A program made the translations under genes and the position numbers. From Salinivibrio costicola subsp. costicola ATCC 33508 = LMG 11651 (lineage in GTDB: Bacteria > Pseudomonadota > Gammaproteobacteria > Enterobacterales > Vibrionaceae), in contig AQOF01000062.1 of NCBI GenBank assembly GCA_000565345.1, forward strand, positions 1 to 50,162: a stretch of DNA of 50,162 nt, in the 5' to 3' direction. This document shows positions 1-8,010 of the stretch, piece by piece (position 1 is the first letter of the stretch; each line of letters opens with the position of its first letter). Under the pieces are notes generated by a model. It did not search any database. It was given only the letters and a program-made list of their open reading frames with translations, and was not told the origin of the DNA.

Positions 1-79
1 CCCGAGCGGTCAAAGGGATCAGACTGTAAATCTGACGGCTCACCGTCCTTCGAAGGTTCGAATCCTTCCTCCACCACCA
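1..79 (+). tRNA. tRNA-Tyr (GTA), 5' end cut by window edge
   Basis: The anticodon loop ctgtaaa carries GTA between stem halves tcaga and tctga. The T arm is gaagg-ttcgaat-ccttc, and the 3' end is ctccacc, discriminator A and encoded CCA (77-79). The first nine or so bases, including the 5' acceptor strand, lie before the window. The long class II variable arm can pair as cgg-ctca-ccg and is three bases longer than in the next copy. Confidence 0.95.
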
Positions 80-100
80 TTTTATAAAGCAAGACTCCGT

Positions 101-185
101 GGTGGAGTTCCCGAGCGGTCAAAGGGATCAGACTGTAAATCTGACGGCTCAGCCTTCGAAGGTTCGAATCCTTCCTCCACCACCA
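101..185 (+). tRNA. tRNA-Tyr (GTA), second tandem copy
   Basis: Complete class II tRNA. Acceptor ggtggag (101-107) pairs with ctccacc (175-181), followed by A and encoded CCA (183-185). The anticodon is GTA. It lies 21 bases after the first copy and is identical to it over the shared part except for the variable arm, which here is 13 bases (ggc-tca-gcc) instead of 16. The two copies are very probably one transcript ending at the hairpin at 192-215. Confidence 0.97.
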
Positions 186-191
186 TTTTTA

Positions 192-215
192 AAGGGCCAG
201 CATTTGCTGGCCCTT
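192..215. terminator. hairpin terminator after tRNA-Tyr pair
   Basis: Near-perfect stem aagggccagc / gctggccctt with a four-base loop. It sits 6 bases after the second tRNA and 31 bases beyond the stop of the convergent yqjG gene, so it can serve both. The T tract is weak on the plus side; on the minus side a tttaaaaat stretch follows. Confidence 0.7.
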
Positions 216-246
216 GTTCGTTGTGCGAAACAACACATTCTATTCG

Positions 247-1215
247 TTATCCAGTCAAGGCCGCCCGCCCATGCGGCGACCACAAATCTTGCTCTGGCCC
301 TTTAGGCACAATGCGCGTCGGATTAATGTTGCCGTGGCTGTAGTAGTAATGGGTTTTGATATGGTGCATATCGACCGTTCCTGCCACGCCTGGCACTTGA
401 AATAACTCTTTCATATAGCAGAACAAATTGCAGTAGTCGGCGATACGTTGTTTGTTACATTTAAAGTGACCCACGTACACAGGATCAAAGCGGATTAAAG
501 TGGTAAATAATCGCCAGTCTGCTTCTGTGATCTGATTCCCAGCCAGATAGCGGTTGCGACTCAGATGATCGTCCAATACCGTCAATGCACTGAATAGCTG
601 ATCAAAGGCGTCTTCATAAGCCGCTTGTTCGGTGGCAAAGCCACATTTATACACGCCGTTGTTCACGTTCGGATAAACAAATTCATTCCACTGATCTACC
701 GCTGCACGCAGGTTTTCTGGGTAATAATCGTCATCATTCCCCGTAATGGCATTAAAGGCCGAATTAAACATCCGAATGATATCGGCCGATTCATTACTGA
801 CAATGGTCTGGGTTTTCTTATCCCACAAAATCGGCACAGTGACCCGGCCGGTATAGTCAGGTTTGGCTTGCGTGTAAAGCTGGTGAGCGTACTCAAACCC
901 GTATAAAGGCTCGGGCTCGGAAAACGTCCAGCCATACTCCAACATTTCGGGCGCAACAACAGTCACATCGATATGGGGTTCAAGCCCTTTCAAATGACGC
1001 ATAATCAAGGTGCGATGTGCCCACGGGCAAGCGAGAGATACATAGAGATGATAACGATCAGACGCTGCTTTAAAGCCAGTATCCCCGCTTGGGCCAGCTT
1101 CACCGCTCGCGGTTATCCAATGTCGGAATCCAGCATCTTCACGAACAAAGCGCCCGCCTGATGCTTTGGTGTCATACCACACATCGTGCCAAATACCGTC
1201 AATCAGTTTTCCCAT
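247..1215 (-). CDS. yqjG: glutathionyl-hydroquinone reductase (Xi-class GST)
   Basis: 322-residue cytosolic enzyme of the YqjG/ECM4 family, which reduces glutathionyl-hydroquinones to hydroquinones using glutathione. The thioredoxin-fold half contains the family motif CPWAHRT with the catalytic Cys at residue 63. The all-helical C-terminal GST domain follows, with a conserved end region (THYYYSHGNINPT). The length is normal. The start is supported by an aaggagga ribosome site directly upstream (about 1220-1227). It is a single-gene unit convergent with the tRNA pair. Family assignment is firm; the physiological substrate is not visible from sequence. Confidence 0.93.
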   Translation of the reverse strand: MGKLIDGIWHDVWYDTKASGGRFVREDAGFRHWITASGEAGPSGDTGFKAASDRYHLYVSLACPWAHRTLIMRHLKGLEPHIDVTVVAPEMLEYGWTFSEPEPLYGFEYAHQLYTQAKPDYTGRVTVPILWDKKTQTIVSNESADIIRMFNSAFNAITGNDDDYYPENLRAAVDQWNEFVYPNVNNGVYKCGFATEQAAYEDAFDQLFSALTVLDDHLSRNRYLAGNQITEADWRLFTTLIRFDPVYVGHFKCNKQRIADYCNLFCYMKELFQVPGVAGTVDMHHIKTHYYYSHGNINPTRIVPKGPEQDLWSPHGRAALTG

Positions 1216-1427
1216 AGGTCCTCCTTTCTTTCTATGTGCAGTATATGAAGCAACAATAGAAATGTCGGCAGACCCGATTGTTGGAGTTATTCGAAAAAAC
1301 TGAGCAATGGCTCCGACATTGAGAATGTCATGATTTTGTTAGAACTTTCTTAATCGCCTTTTTCGCGTTTGACCTTCACTCACCATGTCCTCTACTGTGA
1401 ATAGCGATGAATAAAAGGAGAAAATTG

Positions 1428-1781
1428 ATGAAACGTTTATTTGCGACCCTATCTTTTGCGTTTGTTGTTGCAGCCAGTCTGCCAAGTTTCGCTGCCAATG
1501 AGACAACCGAAATGTCAGCAGATCAGCTGACTGACCAAGTGGTGAGCAGCTACGCAGAAGCGGCTGAACAGGTTGTTTCAATATCTAAAGACTATCAAAG
1601 TAAGCTCGAGAGCATCAGTGATGAAGAGCAAGCTAAAGCACTAATGGCGGAGACGCAGAAAGAAATGGCGCAAGCCATTGAGGCAACAGGCCTATCCATT
1701 GAAGAATATAACAATGTCTTTCGTCAAGCGCGTGAAGATAAAGAACTGCAAAAGAAGATCAGCAACATGATCAATGAGTAA
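1428..1781 (+). CDS. DUF4168 secreted protein
   Basis: 117-residue small protein starting MKRLFATL, with a signal peptide of about 22 residues ending ASLPSFA. An acidic, helical DUF4168-type domain follows. The start at 1428 is preferred over an in-frame ATG at 1407 because aaaggag lies at 1414-1420 and the signal peptide then begins correctly. DUF4168 proteins are predicted periplasmic proteins of unknown function. It stands alone between yqjG and the ars operon and ends at a strong hairpin shared with arsJ. Confidence 0.85.
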   Translation: MKRLFATLSFAFVVAASLPSFAANETTEMSADQLTDQVVSSYAEAAEQVVSISKDYQSKLESISDEEQAKALMAETQKEMAQAIEATGLSIEEYNNVFRQAREDKELQKKISNMINE

Positions 1782-1793
1782 ATATAGTTTGGA

Positions 1794-1825
1794 ACAAGGG
1801 CAAGTGTATTCTCTTGCCCTTGTTA
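1794..1825. terminator. bidirectional terminator between DUF4168 gene and arsJ
   Basis: Twelve-base perfect stem aacaagggcaag / cttgcccttgtt with an eight-base loop, followed by atttgttt on the plus side. It lies between the convergent stops at 1781 and 1831. Confidence 0.9.
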
Positions 1826-1830
1826 TTTGT

Positions 1831-3053
1831 TTAGGCTTGAGCCACCGAGACGTGCGATCTAGGTAGCCACAGCGAAATCACCGTCGTAATGAACAAGAAG
1901 GCGAACGAGACCCACAAACAGGCCGCTAACCCCCATACTTGGAAAACCCAGCCCGACAACACCGTGCCAATTAATCGCCCCATCGCGTTGGCCATATAGT
2001 AAAAGCCCACGTCCAACGATACGCCATCGACTTTGGCATAGCTCACAATCAAGTAAGAATGCAGCGACGAGTTAACCGCAAAGATAACGCCAAACAGCAT
2101 TAATCCGACAATGATGACCGCTTGTGGGTGCCATTGCTCGCCAATTGCGTAAGCAATGACGCCGGTCACCACAGTAAGCCCAAGCGCCCACCCCAGCGCC
2201 GCTTTACCACCCGGTGAGTGCCCTGCTTGACGCCCAGTAATTTTTGGGGCAATCCCTTGCACCACACCATAGGCAATCACCCACAGCGCAAGAAAGCCAC
2301 CGACCATACTATGGCTCCAACCGAATGTGTTGCCCAAATAAATCGGTAAGGCGACGACAAACCACACGTCTCGCGCACCAAAGAGGAACATGCGTGCCGC
2401 TGAGAGGATATTGACGCTGCGCGACTTGGAAAATATTTCTGAAAACTTAGGCTTACTTTTGGCTTTACCTAAATCCGCTTTTAGTGACACCACACTGCCA
2501 ATAAAGACCACAGTCAGCACACCGGCCATGGCTGCCACCGCGTATTGAAAGCCAATTAAAGACAGCAGTGCCCCACCGACAAAAAAGCCTGCCCCTTTGA
2601 GTGCGTTCTTAGAGCCGGTGAGGATCGCAATCCACTTAAACAGCGCACCCTGTGCATTATCGGGCACCAGGGTTTTGATCGCACTTTTCGCACTCATCTT
2701 ATTGAGATCTTTCGCAATCCCAGATAGCGCTTGTGCTGCCATTACCCAAGGGATGGTGAGCCACGCCGCGGGTACCGCCAGCATAGTAAGCGCCACAATT
2801 TGCATGCCTAGGCCAATATTCATGGTGCGGTTAAGCCTAATCGAGCCCCTAACCAGCCGCCGACAAGGTTGGTCACTACCCCAAAGAATTCGTAAAACAA
2901 AAACAGCGAGGCAATCTCTAAGGTGCCGTAGCCTAAGTCATAAAAGTACAGCACCACCAACATGCGCAGTGCTCCGTCGGTGATGGTGAAGTTCCAATAG
3001 TTAAAGGTAACCAGCATGTACTGGCGCACAGATTGGCTTAATTGAGCAAACAT
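1831..3053 (-). CDS. arsJ: ArsJ organoarsenical efflux MFS transporter (frameshifted)
   Basis: About 407 residues when restored, normal for ArsJ. This inner-membrane major facilitator protein exports 1-arseno-3-phosphoglycerate made by the adjacent GAPDH, giving arsenate resistance. The N-terminal part (3053-2820) ends after GWLGARLGLTAP. The rest continues in another frame from 2823 (MNIGLGMQ, then the family-typical AQALSGIAKDLNKMSAKS). Restoring one T in the TT at 2831-2832 (plus strand) gives the expected GLNRTMNIG, so a one-base loss explains the break. It is the last gene of the ars operon, 87 bases after gapdh, and ends at the hairpin at 1794-1825. Confidence 0.9.
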
Positions 3054-3140
3054 GATGGCCGTCTATTTAGGTTTAGGTGTAATAAAAGCGGTAAATAAAG
3101 GCGGTGCACTGTATACACCGCCACCGTTAACAAGCATCAC

Positions 3141-4148
3141 TTACTGATCGACAAGACCGACGTTGCGTACCAGCTCAGCGGTGCGCGTGGCGTAGCCCAT
3201 TTCGTTGTCATACCACGCATAGATTTTGACCATACGCTTACCCACCACCATAGTGGACAGCCCATCGACAATGGTAGAGCGCTGATCGCCACGATAATCA
3301 ATCGAGACTAAAGGACGCGCCTCAAAGCCAAGAATGCCTTTAAGCTCGCCGTCCGCGGCCTGTTGCAACAGTGCATTCACCTCGTCGGCGGTGGTATCGG
3401 TTTCCACATCAAAAATCACATCCGTCAGTGACGCATTGGCGAGCGGGACACGCACTGCATGGCCATTAATCTTGCCTTTTAGATCCGGGAAAATTTCCAC
3501 AATGGCCGTTGCTGATCCTGTGGTGGTCGGGATCAAGCTCATGCCACACGCACGGGCACGACGTAAGTCTTTATGCGGCGCGTCTAAAATCGTTTGGGTA
3601 TTGGTTAAATCATGAATAGTGGTGAAAGTCGACTGCGCAATGCCCAGCTTTTCATGAATCACTTTCACAATCGGAGCCAGGCAGTTCGTGGTACACGACG
3701 CTGCAGTAACAATTCGATGTTTGCTGGGATCAAATATCGTGTCATTAACCCCCACCACGATATTCGCCACACGCTCATCTTTGACCGGTGCAGACACCAC
3801 TACGCGCTTCACGCCTTGGTCCAAATATTGTTGCAGCAAATCCGCGTCACGGTGTTTTCCTGTTGCCTCAATCACCACATCACAGCCTGACCAATCGACG
3901 GCATCAATCGCTTTCTCTTGGCTTGTCGTTAATGTTTGGCCGTTAATCTGTACGCGGTTGCCTTCCGCACTCACCGCGTGATGCCAGCGTCCTTGCACCG
4001 AATCAAACTCCAGCAAATGCGCCAACGTTTCAGTGTCACCGGCCACATCGTTAATATGCACAAACTCGAGCTCTGGCCAATCAAATGCAGCCCGTAATGC
4101 CAAACGACCAATTCGACCAAATCCATTAATCCCGACTTTAATTGTCAT
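3141..4148 (-). CDS. gapdh: ArsJ-associated glyceraldehyde-3-phosphate dehydrogenase
   Basis: 335 residues, full-length class I GAPDH: N-terminal Rossmann motif [10 protein letters not shown], catalytic SCTTNC with Cys152 and partner His179, C-terminal [10 protein letters not shown]. In arsJ operons this enzyme uses arsenate in place of phosphate, forming 1-arseno-3-phosphoglycerate, which ArsJ exports. That role is inferred from the position directly between arsR and arsJ. It starts 11 bases after the upstream arsR stop, so the two are cotranscribed. A housekeeping gapA role is less likely in this context. Confidence 0.93.
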   Translation of the reverse strand: MTIKVGINGFGRIGRLALRAAFDWPELEFVHINDVAGDTETLAHLLEFDSVQGRWHHAVSAEGNRVQINGQTLTTSQEKAIDAVDWSGCDVVIEATGKHRDADLLQQYLDQGVKRVVVSAPVKDERVANIVVGVNDTIFDPSKHRIVTAASCTTNCLAPIVKVIHEKLGIAQSTFTTIHDLTNTQTILDAPHKDLRRARACGMSLIPTTTGSATAIVEIFPDLKGKINGHAVRVPLANASLTDVIFDVETDTTADEVNALLQQAADGELKGILGFEARPLVSIDYRGDQRSTIVDGLSTMVVGKRMVKIYAWYDNEMGYATRTAELVRNVGLVDQ

Positions 4149-4159
4149 TACTCTCTCCT

Positions 4160-4501
4160 TTACACGCAGCAGGTGGGGCGTGACGCCATCTTGGCAAGCC
4201 GCGTGATATCTTCTTGATAAGTGTCTTTTAGGCAGTTGGAATCAACTAAGCCCTGAATTTGTTTGCGCATCCAGCCCGGTAAATCAGCGGCTAAGCGATA
4301 AAACACCCATTGCCCTTGGCGCGTATCAACCAACACCCCACTGGCCCGCAGTTGTGCCAAGTGGCGTGAGATCTTAGGCTGTGAGGTATCCAGCGCTTCG
4401 GTGAGCTCGCACACACATAACTGCCCTTCACGAGCAATGAGCAGCAAACACCGCACGCGCGTTTCATCCGCTAACAATTTGAAAAACTGGTGAGGCAACA
4501 T
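4160..4501 (-). CDS. arsR: ArsR-family repressor, second copy
   Basis: 113-residue winged-helix metalloregulator. The As(III)/Sb(III) sensor motif CVC is at residues 29 and 31, the recognition helix follows ([13 protein letters not shown]), and an additional Cys pair sits at the extreme C terminus (RPTCCV). Start chosen at 4501 (MLPHQFF), preceded by gagag; an in-frame ATG at 4513 has no good ribosome site. It leads the gapdh-arsJ half of the operon and has its own AT-rich inverted-repeat region upstream, so this half may be controlled separately. It is clearly diverged from the first ArsR, so not a recent duplication. Confidence 0.92.
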   Translation of the reverse strand: MLPHQFFKLLADETRVRCLLLIAREGQLCVCELTEALDTSQPKISRHLAQLRASGVLVDTRQGQWVFYRLAADLPGWMRKQIQGLVDSNCLKDTYQEDITRLAKMASRPTCCV

Positions 4502-4531
4502 AGGCTCTCTCATTACGCTTTATTAAATGCA

Positions 4532-4550
4532 CATATGGATATGCGCATAT
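4532..4550. promoter_or_regulatory. candidate ArsR operator upstream of second arsR
   Basis: catatggatatgcgcatat: repeated ATATG/CATAT half-sites with imperfect dyad symmetry, 31 bases before the chosen arsR start. It resembles the AT-rich inverted repeats bound by ArsR/SmtB repressors and shares ATATGG with the site at 6085-6118. Assignment by similarity and position only. Confidence 0.45.
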
Positions 4551-4607
4551 TATTACCTTCCAACATACACACAACCCTTATCAGTCAGTATTCATAAAAA
4601 CTTCATA

Positions 4608-5666
4608 TTAAATCGTATAGCGCCGCTTCATTCTTAGCGCTACATTCACTAAGGCAATCAACACCGGTACTTCCACCAGCGGCCCAATCACTCCTGCAAA
4701 GGCTTGATCAGAGTGAATGCCGAATACCGCAATCGCCACCGCAATCGCCAGTTCAAAGTTATTACCGGATGAGGTAAACGCAATTGACGCGTTGCGGTCA
4801 TAGGGGATCCCCAGTTTTTTACCCACAAAGAAGCTAATAAAGAACATCAACACAAAGTAAGTTACCAGGGTACGGCGATACGTAACACGTCAAGCGGCAA
4901 CGCAATAATCGCCTCCCCTTTTAGGCTAAACATCAACACAATGGTCGCCAACAAAGCGATTAACGTTATCGGGGAAATACGTGGCAAAAAGACGTCTTCG
5001 TACCATTGTTCACCTTTTTTAGCGACCAGCACGGTACGTGATAGATAGCCCGCCAAAAATGGGATACCCAGATAAATCAGCACACTTTGCGCGATGTCCC
5101 CCATGGTCACATCCACCACATAGCTTTGTAACCCCAGCATAGGAGGTAAAACGGTGATAAATAGCCATGCCATCACACTGTAGGTCAGGATCTGAAATAA
5201 GCTATTCAGGCCACTAGGCCGCGCCATACTCTTTATTGCCACCACTGATGTCGTTCCACACCAAGACCATGGCAATACAGCGTGCAAGGCCAATTAATAT
5301 CACTCCCGCCATATACCCTGGCTCATCACGCAAAAACAGCACCGCCAGTGTGAACATCAGAATAGGACCCACCACCCAGTTCATGATCAGCGACAGCGTA
5401 ATGGCTTTTTTATCGCGCGTGACCGAGCCTAGTAAACGATAATTTACCTTTGCCAGTGGCGGGTACATCATTAAAATCAAGCCAATCGCCAGCGGTACAT
5501 TGGTGCTCCCGACCGATAAGCGTTCACTGATGGTCGCAACGTCGGGAAAAAGCCATCCCACACTGACCCCAATGGCCATGGCGAGAAAAATCCACACGGT
5601 TAAATACCGATCGAGCCATCCCATTTTTTGCGCGGCCGACGGTGCACAGGTTTCAGATTGAGACAT
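4608..5666 (-). CDS. acr3: ACR3-family arsenite efflux permease (frameshifted)
   Basis: About 353 residues when restored, the usual length of a bacterial ACR3 permease (ten membrane segments, arsenite extrusion across the inner membrane). The essential Cys is in [13 protein letters not shown] (residue 130). The reading frame is broken in two places. At 5209-5218 two GG runs (5209-5210 and 5217-5218) each appear to have lost one G, after which EYGAALVALNSLFQ is restored. At 4868-4870 a GGG run should be GGGG, restoring [12 protein letters not shown]. There are no in-frame stops otherwise, so sequencing error is favoured. It lies between the two arsR genes; some annotators call this family ArsB. 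Confidence 0.9.
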
Positions 5667-5727
5667 AAGACAAATCCTTGGTTATTGCTGACGTTGAATC
5701 ACTCGTGTTGCTGATGGGACACGCTAC

Positions 5728-6063
5728 CTATTGATGATGTCCACAAGCCGTATTGCCCTGCATTACAGGCGTGACAGAGCTCAGAAGCGAGGGGTTATTG
5801 ATGGCTGTGGTGCGCAAAACACCGCGCATCCACTCAGGTAAGGTTGGGTGTAATTGGTAATAGACCCACTTACCACGACGCTCTGCGACGACTAACTGAT
5901 GCTTGCGTAGCTCGGCCAAATGTCGAGAAATCTTGGGTTGACTCAGGGCTAACGCCTCCATCAGATCACATACACATAACTCACCATGCTGTGAGAGCAG
6001 CAATAGAGAGATCAGCCGAGTGGGCTCAGATAAGGCTTTATAAAATGTTAGGGTGTCACACAT
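5728..6063 (-). CDS. arsR: ArsR-family arsenic-responsive repressor
   Basis: 111 residues with an ArsR/SmtB winged helix. The metal site ELCVCDL places Cys30 and Cys32 at the start of the DNA-binding helix, followed by [13 protein letters not shown]. It is the first gene of the ars operon and sits 62 bases before the ACR3 gene. A strongly dyad-symmetric AT-rich stretch just upstream (6085-6118) is its probable operator. The C-terminal tail has one extra Cys and a His pair (ACGHHQ). No arsC reductase is present in the operon. Confidence 0.93.
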   Translation of the reverse strand: MCDTLTFYKALSEPTRLISLLLLSQHGELCVCDLMEALALSQPKISRHLAELRKHQLVVAERRGKWVYYQLHPTLPEWMRGVLRTTAINNPSLLSSVTPVMQGNTACGHHQ

Positions 6064-6084
6064 CGCTATAGTCTACTTTACATA

Positions 6085-6118
6085 CATATGGCATATCATA
6101 TATATGGAATTCCATATG
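6085..6118. promoter_or_regulatory. candidate ArsR operator/promoter region
   Basis: Contains a perfect 16-base palindrome atatggaattccatat (6102-6117) and further catatg/atatg half-sites. It begins 22 bases upstream of the first arsR. The palindromic ATATGG motif recurs upstream of the second arsR, which fits recognition by ArsR-type repressors. It also lies in the divergent region 5' of the potassium cluster. Confidence 0.55.
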
Positions 6119-6283
6119 TCAATCTGGGCACTGGTAAATAATGATTAATTAAAAAGAGCGTGGTTTCGTCGACAAATTCTACCTCTTTGCCATCACTCGA
6201 ATAGACTTTACGCTTTTTTTACGCGGCGAATGACGACGTTTTTGATACATTACGGGCCTTCGTGAATGGTGTGAGCTTCGAGA

Positions 6284-7303
6284 ATGTTACAGTCTCTTCG
6301 TCGATACCCTGTGTGGGCATCTTTTAGTATGCTCGGCGTCACTCTCCTACTTTGCTGGGGATTGAATGCCTTCTTCCCAGTGACGATTGCCGTATTACTG
6401 CTTCTTCAACTCGCCGTGGCCATTGTTGCCCTGCAATCCGGCCCCTCTCTGGCTGTGCCGATATCTTTAGTGGCAGCACTGAGCTTTAATTTTCTTTTCA
6501 CCGCCCCGCGCTTTTCTTTACAAATGAGCGACGTCACTGACGTCATTAATTTGGTGGTATTTATGTTGGTCGCTGGCGTGACAAGTTACATAGCACACTT
6601 TTACCGCCAACAACGTGATGAATTAGAGCAAACCCGATTAAGAAATAGCATCTTACTCTCCGTTTCACACGACTTACGTACCCCGTTAGCGACAATTATT
6701 GGTACCTTGACAACGTTGCAAGCGTATATGAATAAACTGTCGCATACAGAAAGAAATGAGCTACTCGATAGCGCGACGCAAGAAAGCCACCGCCTACATC
6801 ACTACATAGAGAACTTACTGCAAGCAACTAAATTGCAACACGGTAGCTTAGTGATCAATAAAAACGCTGAAAACATCATCGATGTTATCAATGTTTCTGT
6901 CTCTCGGTGCCATGAGCCTGAACGAGTAAAAATTACCAGCATTGAATCTCCTACTGTGCCGGTCAGCCGTGCACTAATAGAACAGGCCCTGTTTAACATT
7001 ATTGACAACGCCTTAAGATATTCTCCGGCAAACACCATTGTGACTATCCATGTATATAGTCAATCAAACAATATATACATCGATATAAAAGATCAGGGTG
7101 AAGGGATCCCCCTAAAACATGCACATAAGATATTTGATCTTTTTTATACAACGAACGAGGATAAAAAAAGCGACAGTGGATCAGGGCTGGGGCTGGCGGT
7201 TGCTAATGGAGTTATACGGGCACATCAGGGCAGGATTGAGTTAGCACACTCAGAAATAGGCTGTTTAATGAGAATTCGTTTGCCTGTTGATGGTGGGAAG
7301 TAA
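6284..7303 (+). CDS. short KdpD-like sensor histidine kinase
   Basis: 339 residues against roughly 890 for full KdpD. It begins at the four-helix membrane domain (DUF4118, residues about 10-105). HisKA follows with phospho-acceptor His129 in SVSHDLRTPLA, then HATPase with N box at 234-246, DQGEGI at 270 and GSGLGLA at 299. The large N-terminal KdpD and universal-stress domains that sense potassium and bind cyclic-di-AMP in classical KdpD are absent. Only about 220 bases separate it from arsR, so they have not been split off by a frameshift. The response-regulator gene follows 2 bases after its stop. It probably senses turgor or ionic conditions through the membrane domain. Confidence 0.88.
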   Translation: MLQSLRRYPVWASFSMLGVTLLLCWGLNAFFPVTIAVLLLLQLAVAIVALQSGPSLAVPISLVAALSFNFLFTAPRFSLQMSDVTDVINLVVFMLVAGVTSYIAHFYRQQRDELEQTRLRNSILLSVSHDLRTPLATIIGTLTTLQAYMNKLSHTERNELLDSATQESHRLHHYIENLLQATKLQHGSLVINKNAENIIDVINVSVSRCHEPERVKITSIESPTVPVSRALIEQALFNIIDNALRYSPANTIVTIHVYSQSNNIYIDIKDQGEGIPLKHAHKIFDLFYTTNEDKKSDSGSGLGLAVANGVIRAHQGRIELAHSEIGCLMRIRLPVDGGK

Positions 7304-7305
7304 TT

Positions 7306-8010
7306 ATGGCATACCGCGTATTATTGGTTGATGATGAAAAACAAATCCATACATTTGTACGAATATCACTGAATGCAGAAGGGTTTGATTATCTCGGTGC
7401 ATATTCATTAGAGAGCGCATTAAGTGTTATTCAGCATCAGTCCCCCGATGTGATTGTTTTGGATTTAGGCTTACCCGACGGAGAAGGTGTTTCTTTACTC
7501 AATTACATTCGAGAAAAAGGACATACAACACCGGTTATTATTCTCACCGCGCGCGATCAGGAAGAAGAGAAAATTACGTTACTCGAAGCCGGTGCGAATG
7601 ATTATATAAGCAAACCATTTGGCGTGAAAGAGCTCATTGTCAGAATAAAAGTACTCGTTAGAGATTTAATCGCGCCTTCAAAGAAAACCGAGGACCTCAT
7701 TCAGTGTGGTGAGTTAAGTCTATCTTTGTCAAGCCATCAATTTTGGTATCACTCTCGTTTAGTCTCGTTAACGAAGAAAGAGTTTCATTTTATGAAAATA
7801 CTGATGGAAGGAAACGGCTGTTTAGTAAAACAAGATGACCTTCTCATCTCAATTTGGGGTGAGACACACAGGCAAGACAACCATTATCTGCGTGTTTTAG
7901 TCAGTCAAATAAGAAAAAAGATATGTAAGGACGCGAGTCAACACAACATAATAAAAACGGAACCTGGCATTGGTTATCGCCTTTGTGTTAACGAGGATGA
8001 CCATGATTAA
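7306..8010 (+). CDS. KdpE-like response regulator
   Basis: 234-residue OmpR-class regulator. The receiver domain has acidic pair D9/D10, phospho-acceptor Asp53 in VLDLGLPDGE and Lys103 in SKPFG. The winged-helix DNA-binding domain ends with NHYLRVLVSQIRKKI and TEPGIGYRL, typical of KdpE. The gene starts 3 bases after the kinase and its stop overlaps the start of trkH by 8 bases, so kinase, regulator and transporter are translationally linked. It is expected to activate this potassium cluster, since no kdpFABC operon is nearby. Confidence 0.9.
   Translation: MAYRVLLVDDEKQIHTFVRISLNAEGFDYLGAYSLESALSVIQHQSPDVIVLDLGLPDGEGVSLLNYIREKGHTTPVIILTARDQEEEKITLLEAGANDYISKPFGVKELIVRIKVLVRDLIAPSKKTEDLIQCGELSLSLSSHQFWYHSRLVSLTKKEFHFMKILMEGNGCLVKQDDLLISIWGETHRQDNHYLRVLVSQIRKKICKDASQHNIIKTEPGIGYRLCVNEDDHD

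Noticed and set aside
2820-3053. A separate small membrane protein gene overlapping the next gene by 4 bases (ATGA)
   Set aside because: The translation is the exact N terminus of ArsJ and joins the following frame after one base is restored, so it is a fragment and not a coupled gene.
3612-3981. Open frames on the plus strand opposite the GAPDH gene
   Set aside because: They are antisense shadows of a well-conserved coding region with no family resemblance or ribosome sites.
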